Source: Amaurobius ferox (taxonomy: Eukaryota > Arthropoda > Arachnida > Araneae > Amaurobiidae). Taken from it: DNA of 64,000 nt. The notes below the pieces were generated by a model. The model searched no databases. It saw only the letters and a list, made by a program, of their open reading frames with translations, and had not been told where the DNA came from. Of this stretch, positions 37,101-48,359 are shown one piece after another. The stretch's first letter is position 1. Each line of letters starts with the position of its first letter. A program made the position numbers and the translations under genes. The stretch covers positions 158,177,178-158,241,177 of the forward strand of contig OX578136.1 of the NCBI GenBank assembly GCA_951213105.1, read 5' to 3'.

Positions 37101-38048
37101 GACGCGGTCGAAAATTCGAATTCGAGTTTTCGACGGGAGAGCACGTTTCAAGCATCCCTGATCACAAATCAAACATTTTTGAAGTGATGTCTGTGTGTGT
37201 GTGTATGAAAGTATGTGTGTGTGTGTGTGTCAGTGAGTCTCTGGAGACGATAACTGATGAACGAATGGACCTATTCGAACGAAATTTGGTACAAAAATTA
37301 CAACCCGTAAACTCTGGAAGCCTATTGTTTTCATACGCAATCGAATGTTCAGAAACCCCCTAAATATGCAAGGGAAATTTTGAAAAAATCGTCAAAAATC
37401 AAAACCTCTAATAAAGTTACGCAAATAGACATTTCTTATGTAATTTTTCATTAGAAAACGATTGACGTAACTTTTAAAACGCTAACATGAACCGTTCTCG
37501 AGATATTGCGCATTTTTCAAAACAATTATCCAAAAGTCATATAAAATAAAAAAAAAATATTTTCTATTGAGAAACATGTTCACTTTTTATATGTAATACC
37601 ATGCGATAAATTTGGTGACATCATTCTCGTGGAACTAGCTCGTTCCATTCATGAAAAAAGATACTTTGAGCAATACTTTTATATTTGAACGCCAGTAGTC
37701 ATTTATCTGCTGTAAGAATAACTGATTTCTTTGTGCATAAAGCTTGGCGAGATTTTGGCGACGAATTTGGCGGAATGTTGCCAAATTAACACAAAGCTCG
37801 CCAACTGGATAAAAATGACGCTAAATCAATGGAAATGACGACTAATTGAAGAAATTTCAATATCTTGGAAAGAATGTAAGTATCTACTCTAAGAAAAACA
37901 TCTTTTTTAAACTGTAAAAGTAGTAAATTCATTGCATTATATAAGGAAAGTCATTTTTTGCCCACATCAGATTTTTTTTATTGTAGAAGTAGTAAATACA
38001 TTGCATTATATAAGGAAAGTCATGTGCTGCCCACATCAGATTTTTTTT
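34196..38048 (+). repeat. Head-to-tail array of R2 elements (four copies plus a fragment)
   Basis: Copies: 34196-35039 (3' end missing), 35040-36021 (full length), fragment 36022-36182, 36183-37062 (3' end missing), 37063-38048 (full length). Each complete copy runs: 5' hairpin 'actttccttatatac...gtataaggaaagt', 'cgaaaattcgaa.tcgagttt', 'gtgatgtctgtgtgtg' GT tract, 'acgataact.acgaacgaat', 'aagcctattgtttttatac', 'gaaaacgattgacataa', 'gaaccgttctcgagatattg', 'catcattctcgtggatctag', the 'ttggcgagattttggcgacg' block, and the 3' end 'ttatataaggaaagtcatgt' plus 'gctgcccacatcagattttt'. There is no protein-coding frame. Confidence 0.93.
37911..38048 (+). repeat. Doubled R2 3' end (68-bp units)
   Basis: 37911-37978 and 37981-38048 each contain 'agtagtaaat.cattgcatta', 'tataaggaaagtcat' and 'gcccacatcagattttttt'. 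Confidence 0.9.
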
Positions 38049-38329
38049 GTATTGGAATTGGTTTTTCCGTTTTATAACTATGTTTGTCTGTGGTGTGGGG
38101 GCTTCTTTAACTCAAGGATGTCTGCATATATCGTTATAAAAGTTTAAGTATAGATACATTGTGAAAATATATATAACTTTATATGCAAGGTGTCCAAATA
38201 TATGAAAGTATATTTCGGAAAGTATTTATTGCATAAACTTCTGGTATGATCAATCGCAGATGGAATCTTCCAACTTCCTTTTTTTTCATACGCCGTTCAC
38301 GTTCATACGCCAGGTTTCATACATACGCC
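38049..38329. other. Noncoding DNA
   Basis: Nothing recognised. Confidence 0.4.
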
Positions 38330-38915
38330 AACATGGAACCGTAGAAATGCTCAATAATATATTTAATACCAGTGCATTTTGTGAGAGTGTATGAGAGATT
38401 ATGTCCCCGCTTTCGCGCATGCGCCAGATTGTGACCATAGAATAGATCAGTAACAGATTTAACATCATTGGATTCTGTGCGAGTGTACGAGGGACTATAT
38501 CCCTGTTTTCGCGCATGCGCCATCTTGTGACTGTAGTAGAACTCCCCTGGCAACATTTAATATTGATCCAGTATTGGATCAATATTGTCTATCTTGGCAT
38601 TACATTGGAAATATTTCCAATGCAATCCCAATATTTTGCAAAAATTAAGGTTACATTGGCCTCCAACATTGGCTGAATATTTTCATTCCAATATTACGCC
38701 AAACTCGGTGCTACATTGGAAATATTTCCAATGCAACAACAATATTGGAGAAGTATTGTCCCAATATTTTAAGCCAATATTCTGCCAATTCCATCAAAAT
38801 GTCCACTTTTTCATATTGGTCCAATTAAGGGCCTACATTAGATTGCTACTAGGGTCAGTAGCAGATTCAACATCACTGGATTTTGTGTGAGTGTATGAGG
38901 GACTGGACCGAAATC
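38330..38915. repeat. Minisatellite of about 120 bp, interrupted by a palindrome-rich insert
   Basis: Units near 38330-38415 and 38416-38530 share 'cgcgcatgcgcca.attgtga', 'ccatagaa', 'ag.aacagatttaa' and 'gagtgta.gag.gacta'. The third unit is split: its start is at about 38511-38540, and its rest ('gtcagtagcagattcaacat', 'gtgagtgtatgagggact') at 38850-38910. Confidence 0.7.
38541..38849. repeat. Palindrome-rich insert
   Basis: Contains 'attggaaatatttccaat', a perfect 18-bp palindrome, at 38604-38621 and again at 38715-38732. It also has many copies of 'caatatt' in both orientations and 'ttggatcaatatt' near the start. No coding frame. Confidence 0.8.
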
Positions 38916-38965
38916 ACACCTACCAGATCAAGATAACCGACATTCAGCATCGAAAAGTCATTATT

Positions 38966-39932
38966 GCTTTCCTTATATACGTAATGAAAGTATTGTGACG
39001 GGATCGAAAATTCGAATTCGAGTTTTCGACAGGAGAGCACGCTTCAAGCATCGCTGATCACAAATCGAACATTTTTGAAGTGATGTCTATGTGCGTGTGT
39101 GAAAGTATGTGTGTGTGTGTGACAGTATGTGTGTGTGTGTGTGTGTGTGTATGTCAGTGAGTCTGTGGAGACGATAACTGACGAACGAATGGACCGATTC
39201 GAATGAAATTTGGCACAAAAATTACAATCGGTAAATACTGGAAACCTATTGTTTTTATACGCAATCGAATGTTCAGAACCCCCTTAAATTTTCTAGTAAA
39301 ATTTTGAAAAAATCGTCAAAAAATCAAAACCTCTAATAAAGTTACGGAAATAGACATTTCTTATGTAATTTTTCATTAGAAAACGATTGACATAAATTTT
39401 AGAACGCTAACACGAACCGTTCTTGAGATATTGCACATTTCTCAAATAAATTTATCAAAAAATACGATAAATTAAAAAAAAATACTAACTCTTAAGAAAC
39501 ATGTTCACTTTTCATATGTAATATCATGCGATGAATTTAGGGACATCATTCTCGTGGATCTAACTCGTTCCATTCACGAGAAAAGATACTTTGAGTAATA
39601 CTTTTGCATTTGAACGCCAATAGTCATTCATATGCTGTAAGAATAACTTATTTCTCCGTCCATAACTCTTGGTGAGATTTTGGAGATGAAATTGTTGGAA
39701 TGTCGCCAACTTGGCGACTTTTTTAAATGTTGCTAAATTAACGAAAAACTCACCAAATGGATAAAAATGACGCTAAATCAATAAAAATGATAATTGATTT
39801 GACGAAAATTCAATATCTTGGAATGAATATGAATATCTATTATAGAAATAATCTATTTCTTCTTACTGTAAAAGTAGTAAATTCATTGCATTATATAAGG
39901 AACGTCATGTGCTGCGCACATCAGATTTTTTT
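38966..39932 (+). repeat. Dispersed repeat R2, full-length solo copy
   Basis: Full order of R2 blocks from a damaged 5' hairpin ('gctttccttatatacgtaat', then 'gaaagt') to 'cacatcagattttttt'. Its GT tract is expanded (about 39090-39150). Confidence 0.9.
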
Positions 39933-40104
39933 ATCCTCTGGATATATGACTTGGCACCAAGGATACCGACATTGAAATACGTATAACGATAAAGTAACTT
40001 TGATACCTTTCTGTCATAATGTTGTAATCTAATAATGTCTGTATTAAGTACTTTCCGCAATATAATTTCATTATTCTGGATATCTTCTATCCGGACACCC
40101 TTTA

Positions 40105-40327
40105 TGTTGGTTGGTGTCGCATCCCTAACATATTTATTAAAGAAGAATGTGTGCACTGCTTCTGTTTAGCCAAAGACTTGGGGCACCCGAAGGTAGAAGT
40201 CTGACTTCTGCCCCAATAAGACATTACAACATCCATGCCCGCAGGCGGGACTCGAACCCGCAATCTGGCAGCCGAGTCACCACGAGGAAACGCCTGCCTT
40301 TTTGACCGCTCGGCCACCGCATCGGCA
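40105..40327 (-). mobile_element. tRNA-derived SINE of a second type
   Basis: On the minus strand, an A box 'tggccgagcggtc' (about 40302-40316) and a B box 'gggttcgagtccc' (about 40247-40260) are clear, with a long variable-arm-like spacer reminiscent of Leu/Ser tRNAs. The acceptor arm does not pair, so it is not called as a tRNA gene. The tail differs from the SINEs at 31341 and 50803. It contains a strong hairpin at 40178-40216, with outer arms 'ttggggca' and 'tgccccaa' and an inner 'gaagt'/'acttc' stem. Confidence 0.8.
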
Positions 40328-41318
40328 CACCCTTTATGTATTTTTATAATTTGCACGATTAAAGACCGAATTTATATTTTCAAAGCATTATTTTTTATGC
40401 AGAAGAAGAATAATTCTCGGAATAAGAACAAATCATGTATGTTACTTGAAGTATATCAATGTATTCACTCATCAAAGAGATGAACATGTTCTCAACTACA
40501 AAAATACGCCCCCCCCCCCCACTCCAATCTTTATAAAGATCTTTCATTTGCCTCTTTAGTGCATTTACCCTCATTTTCGGTTACCTTCATCTACCTTTAA
40601 TAGTAGGGTGCTCACTCATACTGCTTTGTAGTTCATATATACAAAATGCCGTCAAAAATTTTTGCTCAAAATGACGGTTTACGAAGATTCATGTATGGTG
40701 ATTGAAGATGTTCTACGGTGTTTCTGGTGGTACTTTCCGAGATCTTTCAGACCTTTCAATTTTTGTGGATTGTGTGAGATCTAAATAAATTTTCGATTAT
40801 AATTTCCCTCAGTTTTCATTACAATTTATGTTTATTTGAACTAACGATCCTAATTGGCTCGGTTATTAGACTAATCACCTGCCTGATCAACATTACCTGC
40901 GATCCTACAGTAGAAGTAGGGTAAATTTCGAAACGGAAGAGTTCAGTTGGTTTTTTGATTGAGATTGGGTTCTTGTCTTGATGTTCTTGCCTTGAAATGG
41001 GTGCTTGTCGTGAGTTGCTGTATGTAGTTTGAGTGAGTGCTGGAAAGAAAACCTAGTGAATACAACGATGACTAGGAGAGGTCTATTATTCGGGTTTTGG
41101 TCGCAATAAGGGGCGAGATAAAAGACGGCTAATGATAAGCATCGAAGTTTTAGGATCGTATCTCTAAGAGTGCTCAACAGGCTAGTAATTGTAGTATCTT
41201 GTATATAGTGTAAATTATTCTTTGCATGTTAAATAATAATCATTGTCCAAGTCACCAGTTGCTTTAAACAGCCAACCGCTGTTAATTCTGTGAAGTGCAC
41301 AATAATTCTATCTATCTA
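40328..41318. other. Noncoding DNA with a poly-C run
   Basis: A C-run lies at about 40508-40520. No gene or repeat is recognised. Confidence 0.45.
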
Positions 41319-43973
41319 TCTATATATAATAATTGCCAAGTGTCGGTCTGTCCGTCTGTCTGTCTATCTGTCCGTCCGTCTGTCTGTCACGCTTTTTTTA
41401 GGCACTTCCCGAATAGATAGAGACTTGCAATTTGGTATACGGCTCGGTCGTTCGATAACCCCCCCTGGGAAAAATCGAATTTTTCGAAAACGTTCTCTAG
41501 AAGGGGTGCTCCACACCAAAACGTTCGAAAAGTGAAATGATAGGAAAGCATGCTTTGCAATAAAATCGCGACTTCAAATTTGGTGTATGCGTAAATCGTT
41601 CAATAGGAAGAAAGTGTGCAATTTCAGATTTCTAATATTTTCTACTTAAGGGGTGCCGCACACCAAAATGTTCGATTTACCGAATAAATGAGAAAAGGCT
41701 CCTTTAAAATTTGATAGATGCTTGAAATTTGGTATATGGGCTAATTATTTAACGAACCACACCTAAGACGAATATAGTTTTTCAAAAATGTTCGTTTATG
41801 GGTGTGCTCCAGCGAAAAACGTTCGAAAGTTGAAGTGATAGAAAAAACATGCTTCGCGATAGGATAGAGACTTCAAATTTGGTGTGCGGGTAGATAGTTT
41901 AAAAGGAAGAAAGTTTGAAATTTCATATTTCCAATATTTGCTACTTTAAAGGATGCAGCACAATAATATGTTCGATTTTCCGAATGAATGAGGCACGCTT
42001 CCTTTTAAATGTGCTAGAGGCTTGATATTTGGTATATAGGCCAATCCACTAACAAAAAACTCAAGATGAACACAGTTTTTCAAAAGTGTTCATTTATAGG
42101 TGTGCTCCACAGAAAAACGTTCGAAGGGAGAAATAATAAAATAGCATGCTTCGGGATGAGATAACTTTAATGTTGTGCACGGGTAGATAGATCGAAAGGA
42201 AGAAATGGGCAAATTTAGTTTTCTAATATTTTCTTTTTTAGGGGTTCTGCGCACCAAAATACTCGATTTCCCGAATAAGTGTGAAACGCGAATTATTCAA
42301 AAATTTACATTATTCAAGGTTGCTTATTGCGAGACCGCTGATTTTCAAAAGGTATTCGGCTAGTATATACAAATTGCCAAGTGTTCGTCTGTCTGTCTGT
42401 CTCTCACGCTTTTTTAGGCACTTCACGAATAGATAGAGACTTCAATTTCGTACACGGGTCAACCGTTCGATAAACCCCCCTGGAAAAATCGAATTTTTAA
42501 AAAACGTTCTATAGACGAGGTGCTCCCCACCAAAACGTTCGAAAAGTGAAATGATAAGAAAGCATATTTTGCGATGACATAGCGACTTACAATTTGGGGT
42601 ATGAGTAAACGGTTCGAATGGAAGAAAATGTGCAACTTCAGATTTTCAATATTAGTTGTCTTAGGGGGGTGCCGCGTACCAAAATGTTTGATTTGTCGAA
42701 TGAATGAGAAACGCCGCCATTAAATTTTGATAGAGGCTTGAAATTTGGTACATGGGCTAACCATTTGATGGAAACAATCAAGACAATTATAGTTTTTCTA
42801 AATTGTTCGTTTAAGGGGGTGCTCCAGAGAAAAACGTTCGAAAGGTGAATTGATAAAAAACATGCTTCGGGATGAGATAGGTATTTCAAATTTGTTGTAC
42901 GGTAGATAGTTTGGAAGGAAGAAATTGTACAATTTTAGTTTCACAAAATTTTCTACTTTAAGGAGTGCCGTATAGCAAAATGTTAGATTTTCAGAATAAA
43001 GGAGAAACGTCGCTTTTCAAACATGATAGAGACTTGATATTTGGTATATGGGCAAATCATATGATAGTAAACCCAATCAGAATGGCGTTTTTCAAAAATG
43101 TATATTTAAGGGGGTGGGTACTGCACACAAAAACATTCGAAAGGTGAAATGATAGAAAAAGCATGCTTCTCGAGGAGATAGAGACTTCAAATTTGTTGTA
43201 CGGAAAATAGTTGCAAAGGTCGAAAGTGTGCAATTTCAGTTTTTCAACATTTGCTATTGTATGGGGTGCCGCTCACTAAAATATTCGATTTGCCGAATAA
43301 ATGAAAAACACCTCCTTTCCGATGTGATAAAGGCTTGAAATTTAGTATATGTCATTTGATAAAAAAACCAAGATGAATACCGTTTTCCAAAAACGTTTAT
43401 TTAAGAGGATGCTACACAGAAAAACGTTCGAAAGGTGAAGTAGTAAATAAAACATGCTTCCCGATAGGATAGAGACTTCAAATTTGGTGTACTGGTTAAT
43501 AATTTCAAAGGAAGAAAGTGTGCAATTTCAGATTTCCAATATTTGCTACTTTAGGGGGTGCTGCACACCAAAATGTTCGATTTTCGGAATAATTCAGACA
43601 CGCTTCCATTTAAATGTGATAGAGGCTTGATATTTGGTAAATGGACCAATCAACTAATAAAAAACTCAAGACGAACAGAGTTTGTCGAAACTGTTCTTTT
43701 ATGGGTGTGCTCCACAGAAAAACATTCGAAAGGGGAAATGATAAAATAGCATGCTTAGGGATGAGATAGAGACTTTCATTTGGTGAATGGGTAGATAGTT
43801 CGAAAGGTAGAAGAGCGCAATTTAAGTTTTCCAATATTTTCTTCTTAAAGTTGTTCTCCACACCAAAATATTCGATTTGCCGAATAAATGTGAAACGCAA
43901 ATTATTCGAAAAGTTACATTATTCAGGGGTTTCTTATTGCGAGACCGTTGATTTTCAACGGGTATTCGGCTAG
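41319..43973 (+). mobile_element. Helitron-like nonautonomous element R5, two head-to-tail copies
   Basis: It starts TCTATATATAATAATTGCC after an A (41318). It ends with the hairpin 'ccgttga-ttt-tcaacgg' (43945-43961), 8 bases, then CTAG (43970-43973) and T. This fits Helitron termini: 5' TC, 3' hairpin near CTRR, inserted between A and T. An internal CTAG (42360-42363), also after a 'ccgctgattttcaaaagg' remnant, ends the first copy; the second copy follows immediately. Each copy opens with a 'gtctgtctgtc' run and 'cacgctttttt-aggcacttc', then monomers of 142-152 bp, each containing 'gatagagacttcaaatttgg' or a close variant: six monomers in copy 1 and ten in copy 2. There is no Rep/helicase sequence. 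Confidence 0.78.
42364..43973 (+). repeat. Second R5 copy (ten monomers)
   Basis: Monomer marks lie near 42432, 42579, 42729, 42876, 43025, 43177, 43326, 43468, 43618 and 43765. Two alternating monomer types ('agagacttcaaatttg' and 'agaggcttgaaatttgg') give a composite period of about 297 bp. Confidence 0.88.
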
Positions 43974-45243
43974 TATTTGTTTAAATCCACTCTTTGTAGT
44001 CCTGTGTTATTGTCCTGGGACCGTAAGGTCGAAAGATTAAAAGTTTGAGTTAATAACAAATCGAAGTAAAAAGTATCTTGCATAAATAGGTATATTATGG
44101 TATTTACGATTAAAACGTATTTTAAAATTTTACAAGCGCAAATGACTTTGGAAGAATTATTCGCCATGCCAGATCCGATCGTTCATACGCAAACATCAGG
44201 AGATGTAGGGGGGGGGGGAGGTTTTCCGGGGTTCTGAAGCGCCGTATTCGGTCCTAATTTCGTGAATAATTCGTAAAGATTTGTAATTAGGTGCAGTAAT
44301 TGGAAAGGCATGCAATGTGACGAAAATAAAATGCTTTCACCTATATATAAACCCTTTTACTATCGATACTCAAAGAAAAAATTTAAAAGTAATAATGTTT
44401 TTTAATAATGTGTACTTAAACCAACCTAACAAGAGGCAAAAAACTGAGGTTTCCGAATTTTTAAATGTTTATTATATTGCAAATGTTTTTATTTCAATTT
44501 TAGGATAAAAAACTAAGTTGAAAAATATTTTTTTTAATTCTTTATAATGATGATTTTTATTTTTAAATTATAAAAAATGAATCTAAACTTGTCATATTTT
44601 AAAATGGATGTAACTCTATTTTGCAGTGCTAAACCATTGCTCAATATCTTATTTCAAAGCTAATTAATATGGATTTAATTCCAATTAAAATATTTTGGTT
44701 TTGATTATTTACTTACAAAATGCTAATATTTTATAAAAAGTTTTAGTAATTTAATAAAAAAATTCAGCATAAAGATTTTAATGTATATTATTAGTAGCAA
44801 ATACAAATATTTCGAAACATTTTGTCCATTATCTTCTAAGTTATACGAAGTTGGATAATTTAAATCAATAAAAAATACAAACTAAGAAATCTTAATTCAA
44901 AGTTATCAATTTCAACTTTAAATGCAGATAAAGAAGCACAAAAACATTTTCTTATATGTGTTTCAATTATGATATTGATATACAATTTATAAGATAAATG
45001 TATTAATATAGAAACAACATTTTGGTTCAAAATTTGATAGATTTTTATAAGAATTTTAATTAAAACTCAGTGGTCTGCCCTTATAAGGAATAAAAAAAAA
45101 TTAGAATTCCGGTGTTAATTTTTATTGACTTAATAAAGACCCATAATCATACATGTTTTATTTAAAATGTGAAAAATATTTTAAACTGTGAATTTAATCA
45201 AAAATTTACTGTATAATAAGATATACGCAAGACATCCTTTATT
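43974..45243. other. AT-rich noncoding DNA
   Basis: Contains an R4 fragment (44130-44185) and an 11-base G-run near 44207-44219. Otherwise very AT-rich. Confidence 0.5.
44130..44185 (+). repeat. Short dispersed repeat R4, copy 1
   Basis: 'acaagcgcaaatgactttgg' followed by 'attattcgccatgccaga' matches 47660-47712 and 50485-50535. Confidence 0.65.
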
Positions 45244-46492
45244 AGTATCAACGTCTCTATGATCCGACATCGAACTTTCTGATCGGCCTGACAACGGAAG
45301 GCTTTGCAATAGTTCTCTCGGATCGCACTCTTTCATGTCCTATCTTGTAAAGGACCATGAATAATGATAAAACGCCACAGCTTTCATCTGCTAAGTGATA
45401 GGCGGCGCCACAATAACAATCTGAAGTTGTCATGCAAACGTGCTCTACTGACGTGTATTATTTACATTTTAGTGTGAAAATATTATCCTTTTCAGTTATT
45501 ATTATTATTAAATTATACCTGAAAGAACAACAAAATATGCACAGCCGTTAGACTGTTACTTCTTCATTCCTTATAAGGCATTTGTAAAACGTATCGAAGA
45601 CTACATAAAAATTCGAACTGCATGCATTGAAGGGGTCCATATTGAAGACATCGATGAATTTTGAACCCACATCGATGAAGAGGCCAACAGAAAGTTAAAT
45701 GACAGATTATTTATTTTAAAAATGCTTTCATTTGTGTACAATTAACTTGGCGCTGATATATTTCAAGATATGGTAATATATTCTTGGAAAAAAGCTGGAT
45801 ATTCTGTTGAAAAATACATTACAAAATTTAACAAGGTCATGTCAACTGTATTTAATATTAGTTCAGCAACTTGTTTCATTGTAAATTGCAATGATTATGC
45901 ATTTGTTAAATGTGCACATTGTAACGTTTTCATTTGTATTGATCATACATTCAATCATACCCATTCATAATTTCAAACTTACAAAGAATTTAAATCATTC
46001 ATTATTTTGAAAATTTCGTTTGCCTTGACTTTCATTGTAATACAGTCAATAGTTTTGTTGATTAGTTCAGTTTTGGTTTCCAAAAATTTCAACCTTTGTC
46101 TTTGTTGTGTTTGATCAACCTTTACGACCATGATGTCTTGGCAGTTGTTTAGCTAATTAATAAGATATAAATTATATTAGTAATAAATTTATCGTTTACT
46201 ACTTACTATTATTGCCCATTTTATTTCAAAATAATAATAATAATTGAAAAGGATGATATTTTCACACTAAAATGTTAATAATACACGTCAGTAGAGCACG
46301 TTTGCATGACAACTTCAGATTGTTATTGTGGCGCCCCCTATCACTTAGCAGATGAAAGCCGTGGCGTTTTATCATTATTCATGGTCCTTCACACGATAGG
46401 ACATGAAAGATTGCAATCCGGGAAAACTATTGCAAAACTTTCCCTTGTGAGTCGGATTCTGTGGACAGACTATATCGAATCTGATAAATAAA
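45244..46492. mobile_element. DNA transposon with about 240-bp TIRs
   Basis: Inverted arms: the well-conserved part is 45305-45515 and 46235-46440. Shared blocks are 'ggaccatgaataatgataaa', 'acgccac', 'gctttcatctgctaagtgat', 'caacttcagattgttattgt' (inverted), 'tgctctactgacgtgtatta' and 'gtgtgaaaatat'. Weaker similarity continues outwards. A possible 7-bp target duplication, 'ctttatt', is at 45237-45243 and 46493-46499; outer limits rest on it and are tentative. The internal 0.7 kb encodes a transposase remnant. Confidence 0.8.
45513..45970 (+). pseudogene. C-terminal fragment of a DDE-type transposase
   Basis: One reading frame runs from about 45513 to the TAA at 45968-45970 with two in-frame stops (TGA about 45661, TAA about 45743). 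It shows PLDCYFFIPYKAF near the start, a helix-rich middle, YSWKKAGYSVEKY, and a terminal metal-binding pattern C-x5-[ND]...KCAHCNVFICIDH-x4-HTH. The PLD-YFF motif, the SGY-like turn and the C-terminal Cys/His cluster resemble the tail of arthropod DDE transposases I have seen as uncharacterised proteins. This is family memory, not a search. The catalytic core is missing, so this is a deletion derivative. Confidence 0.55.
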
Positions 46493-48359
46493 CTTTATTT
46501 ATAAAACATAAAATGTGCACTTTCAAAACCTAGTTTATATAACATTAAAAATACACTTACAAAATTGTAATTTATATAACATAAAAAATACACTTACACT
46601 TCTTCAGTGTATGTATCTCAGTACGCAATAGAATCTCTATTGCATTGAGTTATATTTTGTCTATATTATGTGCGGTCAGACAGACATTCACAGAGTGCCC
46701 TTCGCTGGCTGAACGGAAAAAAAAATTGCAATCGTCTCCGGCTCGACCGTATTAAGTATAGTTTTTTTTTCGGAGTGGTAGATGATTTTGATTTTTGCGA
46801 GTTTATTTTATTTTTGTTTTTATTTTTCAAATGTTGATGACTTTAACAATGCCCTAAATTTCAGATTGAATGCATGACTTGTAGAATGAAGCACCAACAG
46901 ATAGCACTTATTTTTTCATAAATCAAAATCATATGTAGAAATGCAAGCAAATGTTGATGATAATGCTTATAAACGTAGATGTCAATGTCATAGTATCTAT
47001 TAAGACATGCGTTCTTGATAGTGTATATATAGTGACAAACGGGTTAAAAGAACTGCCTAACTTATTTTTTGTACTAAAGTTCAAAAATTCCCCACTGAAC
47101 CAAATCTACTACAACTAAACTAAATATAATGTGTTTGTTGCGACAAACCGAGTGATAAAAGTTGTTTATTAGAATTCAATTAGAAAGTTGTTCATATTAG
47201 AAAGAAATTCATTATATTATATGAATAACTGAATTTAACGATTTTAATTTAAACCGTCGCTCAAATAAAGAATTTCGTTTCCTAAAATCAATGTCATTAT
47301 TTATTTAGCAAGAGATTTCGACAGATACCCAGCGATATAATGCCCCAAACACATTTTCAGCTTGTCATATTGCAGTTTAGGAAACAGCTATTCTCCACAA
47401 TATTTAGAATTCTCGGATTTTCAGACTATTTAGTTAAAAGAAATTTCCACCTGCCGCTGACGCCATGAGAATTGAAATTTCTCCCGTCTGTCTTTTTCAG
47501 CTAGTTATTCCACGGTCAAAACGCAGCAGTTCATAAATGCAGCGAGAGATCAGAGCGCGGTTTCAAGCTGCAAAGCGAGGCTTCAAATGCTCTTCGAATG
47601 TTTCCGCAGCATGGGAGCGTAGTTTGCGCGTTCATTCTAAAAATTTTAATTGTTGCAGGATTCATAAGCGGAAATGAATTTGGAAGTATTATTCGCCACG
47701 GTACAGCGACTGTTTTAAATTCAAACTGCAGTAGTTTTGGAGAATGGATTTTTGAGGTTTTCAGGGAGCCTTACAAAACTCAACGGGGGCTATTCTTGAA
47801 TAAATTGAGATCAAATGATATGTGTTACAATAAAAAATATTCGGTTCCAGAAAGGCAGGTGGTTACATAACCATCTGTAAACGATCATTATGAAAAGGAG
47901 TAGCAATGTACAACAAAATAGATCTTAAATATAATAAACAAAGAACGGACTGAATGAGTGAGTGAGGGTTGCAATACATAAAAATTATCGAGCACCTTGT
48001 GACTTCAAGAATGAGTGAAACACATTCAGTGGCGGAATCCTCCCTCGTCCTCCTCCTCGACAACGAACATCATCTAAACAATCACGCTAATAGCACAGGT
48101 CTTGTCAAATATATAGTCAAACGAATCTGAAAAATTCGCCAAATAACAATAGGAGATGTAAGAAATTTTCTTTCATAGAATTTTTTATGTTTCTAGATTT
48201 AAACCCTTTTTTAGCCATGTTATATAATATATGCTTGACTGTAGCTGTGATATAAGAATAAATACTTTTGAAAGTCACTGAATATATTATTCAAGCTAAA
48301 CTGTAGTATAAAGAATAATTTCAAAATTTTCCGGAAAATCCACATCTCTAGTCCCAACT
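46493..48359. other. AT-rich noncoding DNA
   Basis: A short G/C-richer part lies at about 47500-47620. The 90-codon open frame 47598-47870 overlaps the R4 fragment and is not called. Confidence 0.45.
47660..47712 (+). repeat. Short dispersed repeat R4, copy 2
   Basis: 'cataagcggaaatgaatttgg' then 'attattcgccacggtacagcg'. Confidence 0.6.

Noticed and set aside
34196..38048. CRISPR-like spaced repeats
   Set aside because: Repeat units are about 0.9 kb, contain GT tracts and occur dispersed elsewhere; the sequence is eukaryotic.
40235..40330. Possible tRNA gene (Leu/Ser-like)
   Set aside because: Good A and B boxes, but the acceptor arm does not pair and a SINE tail follows.
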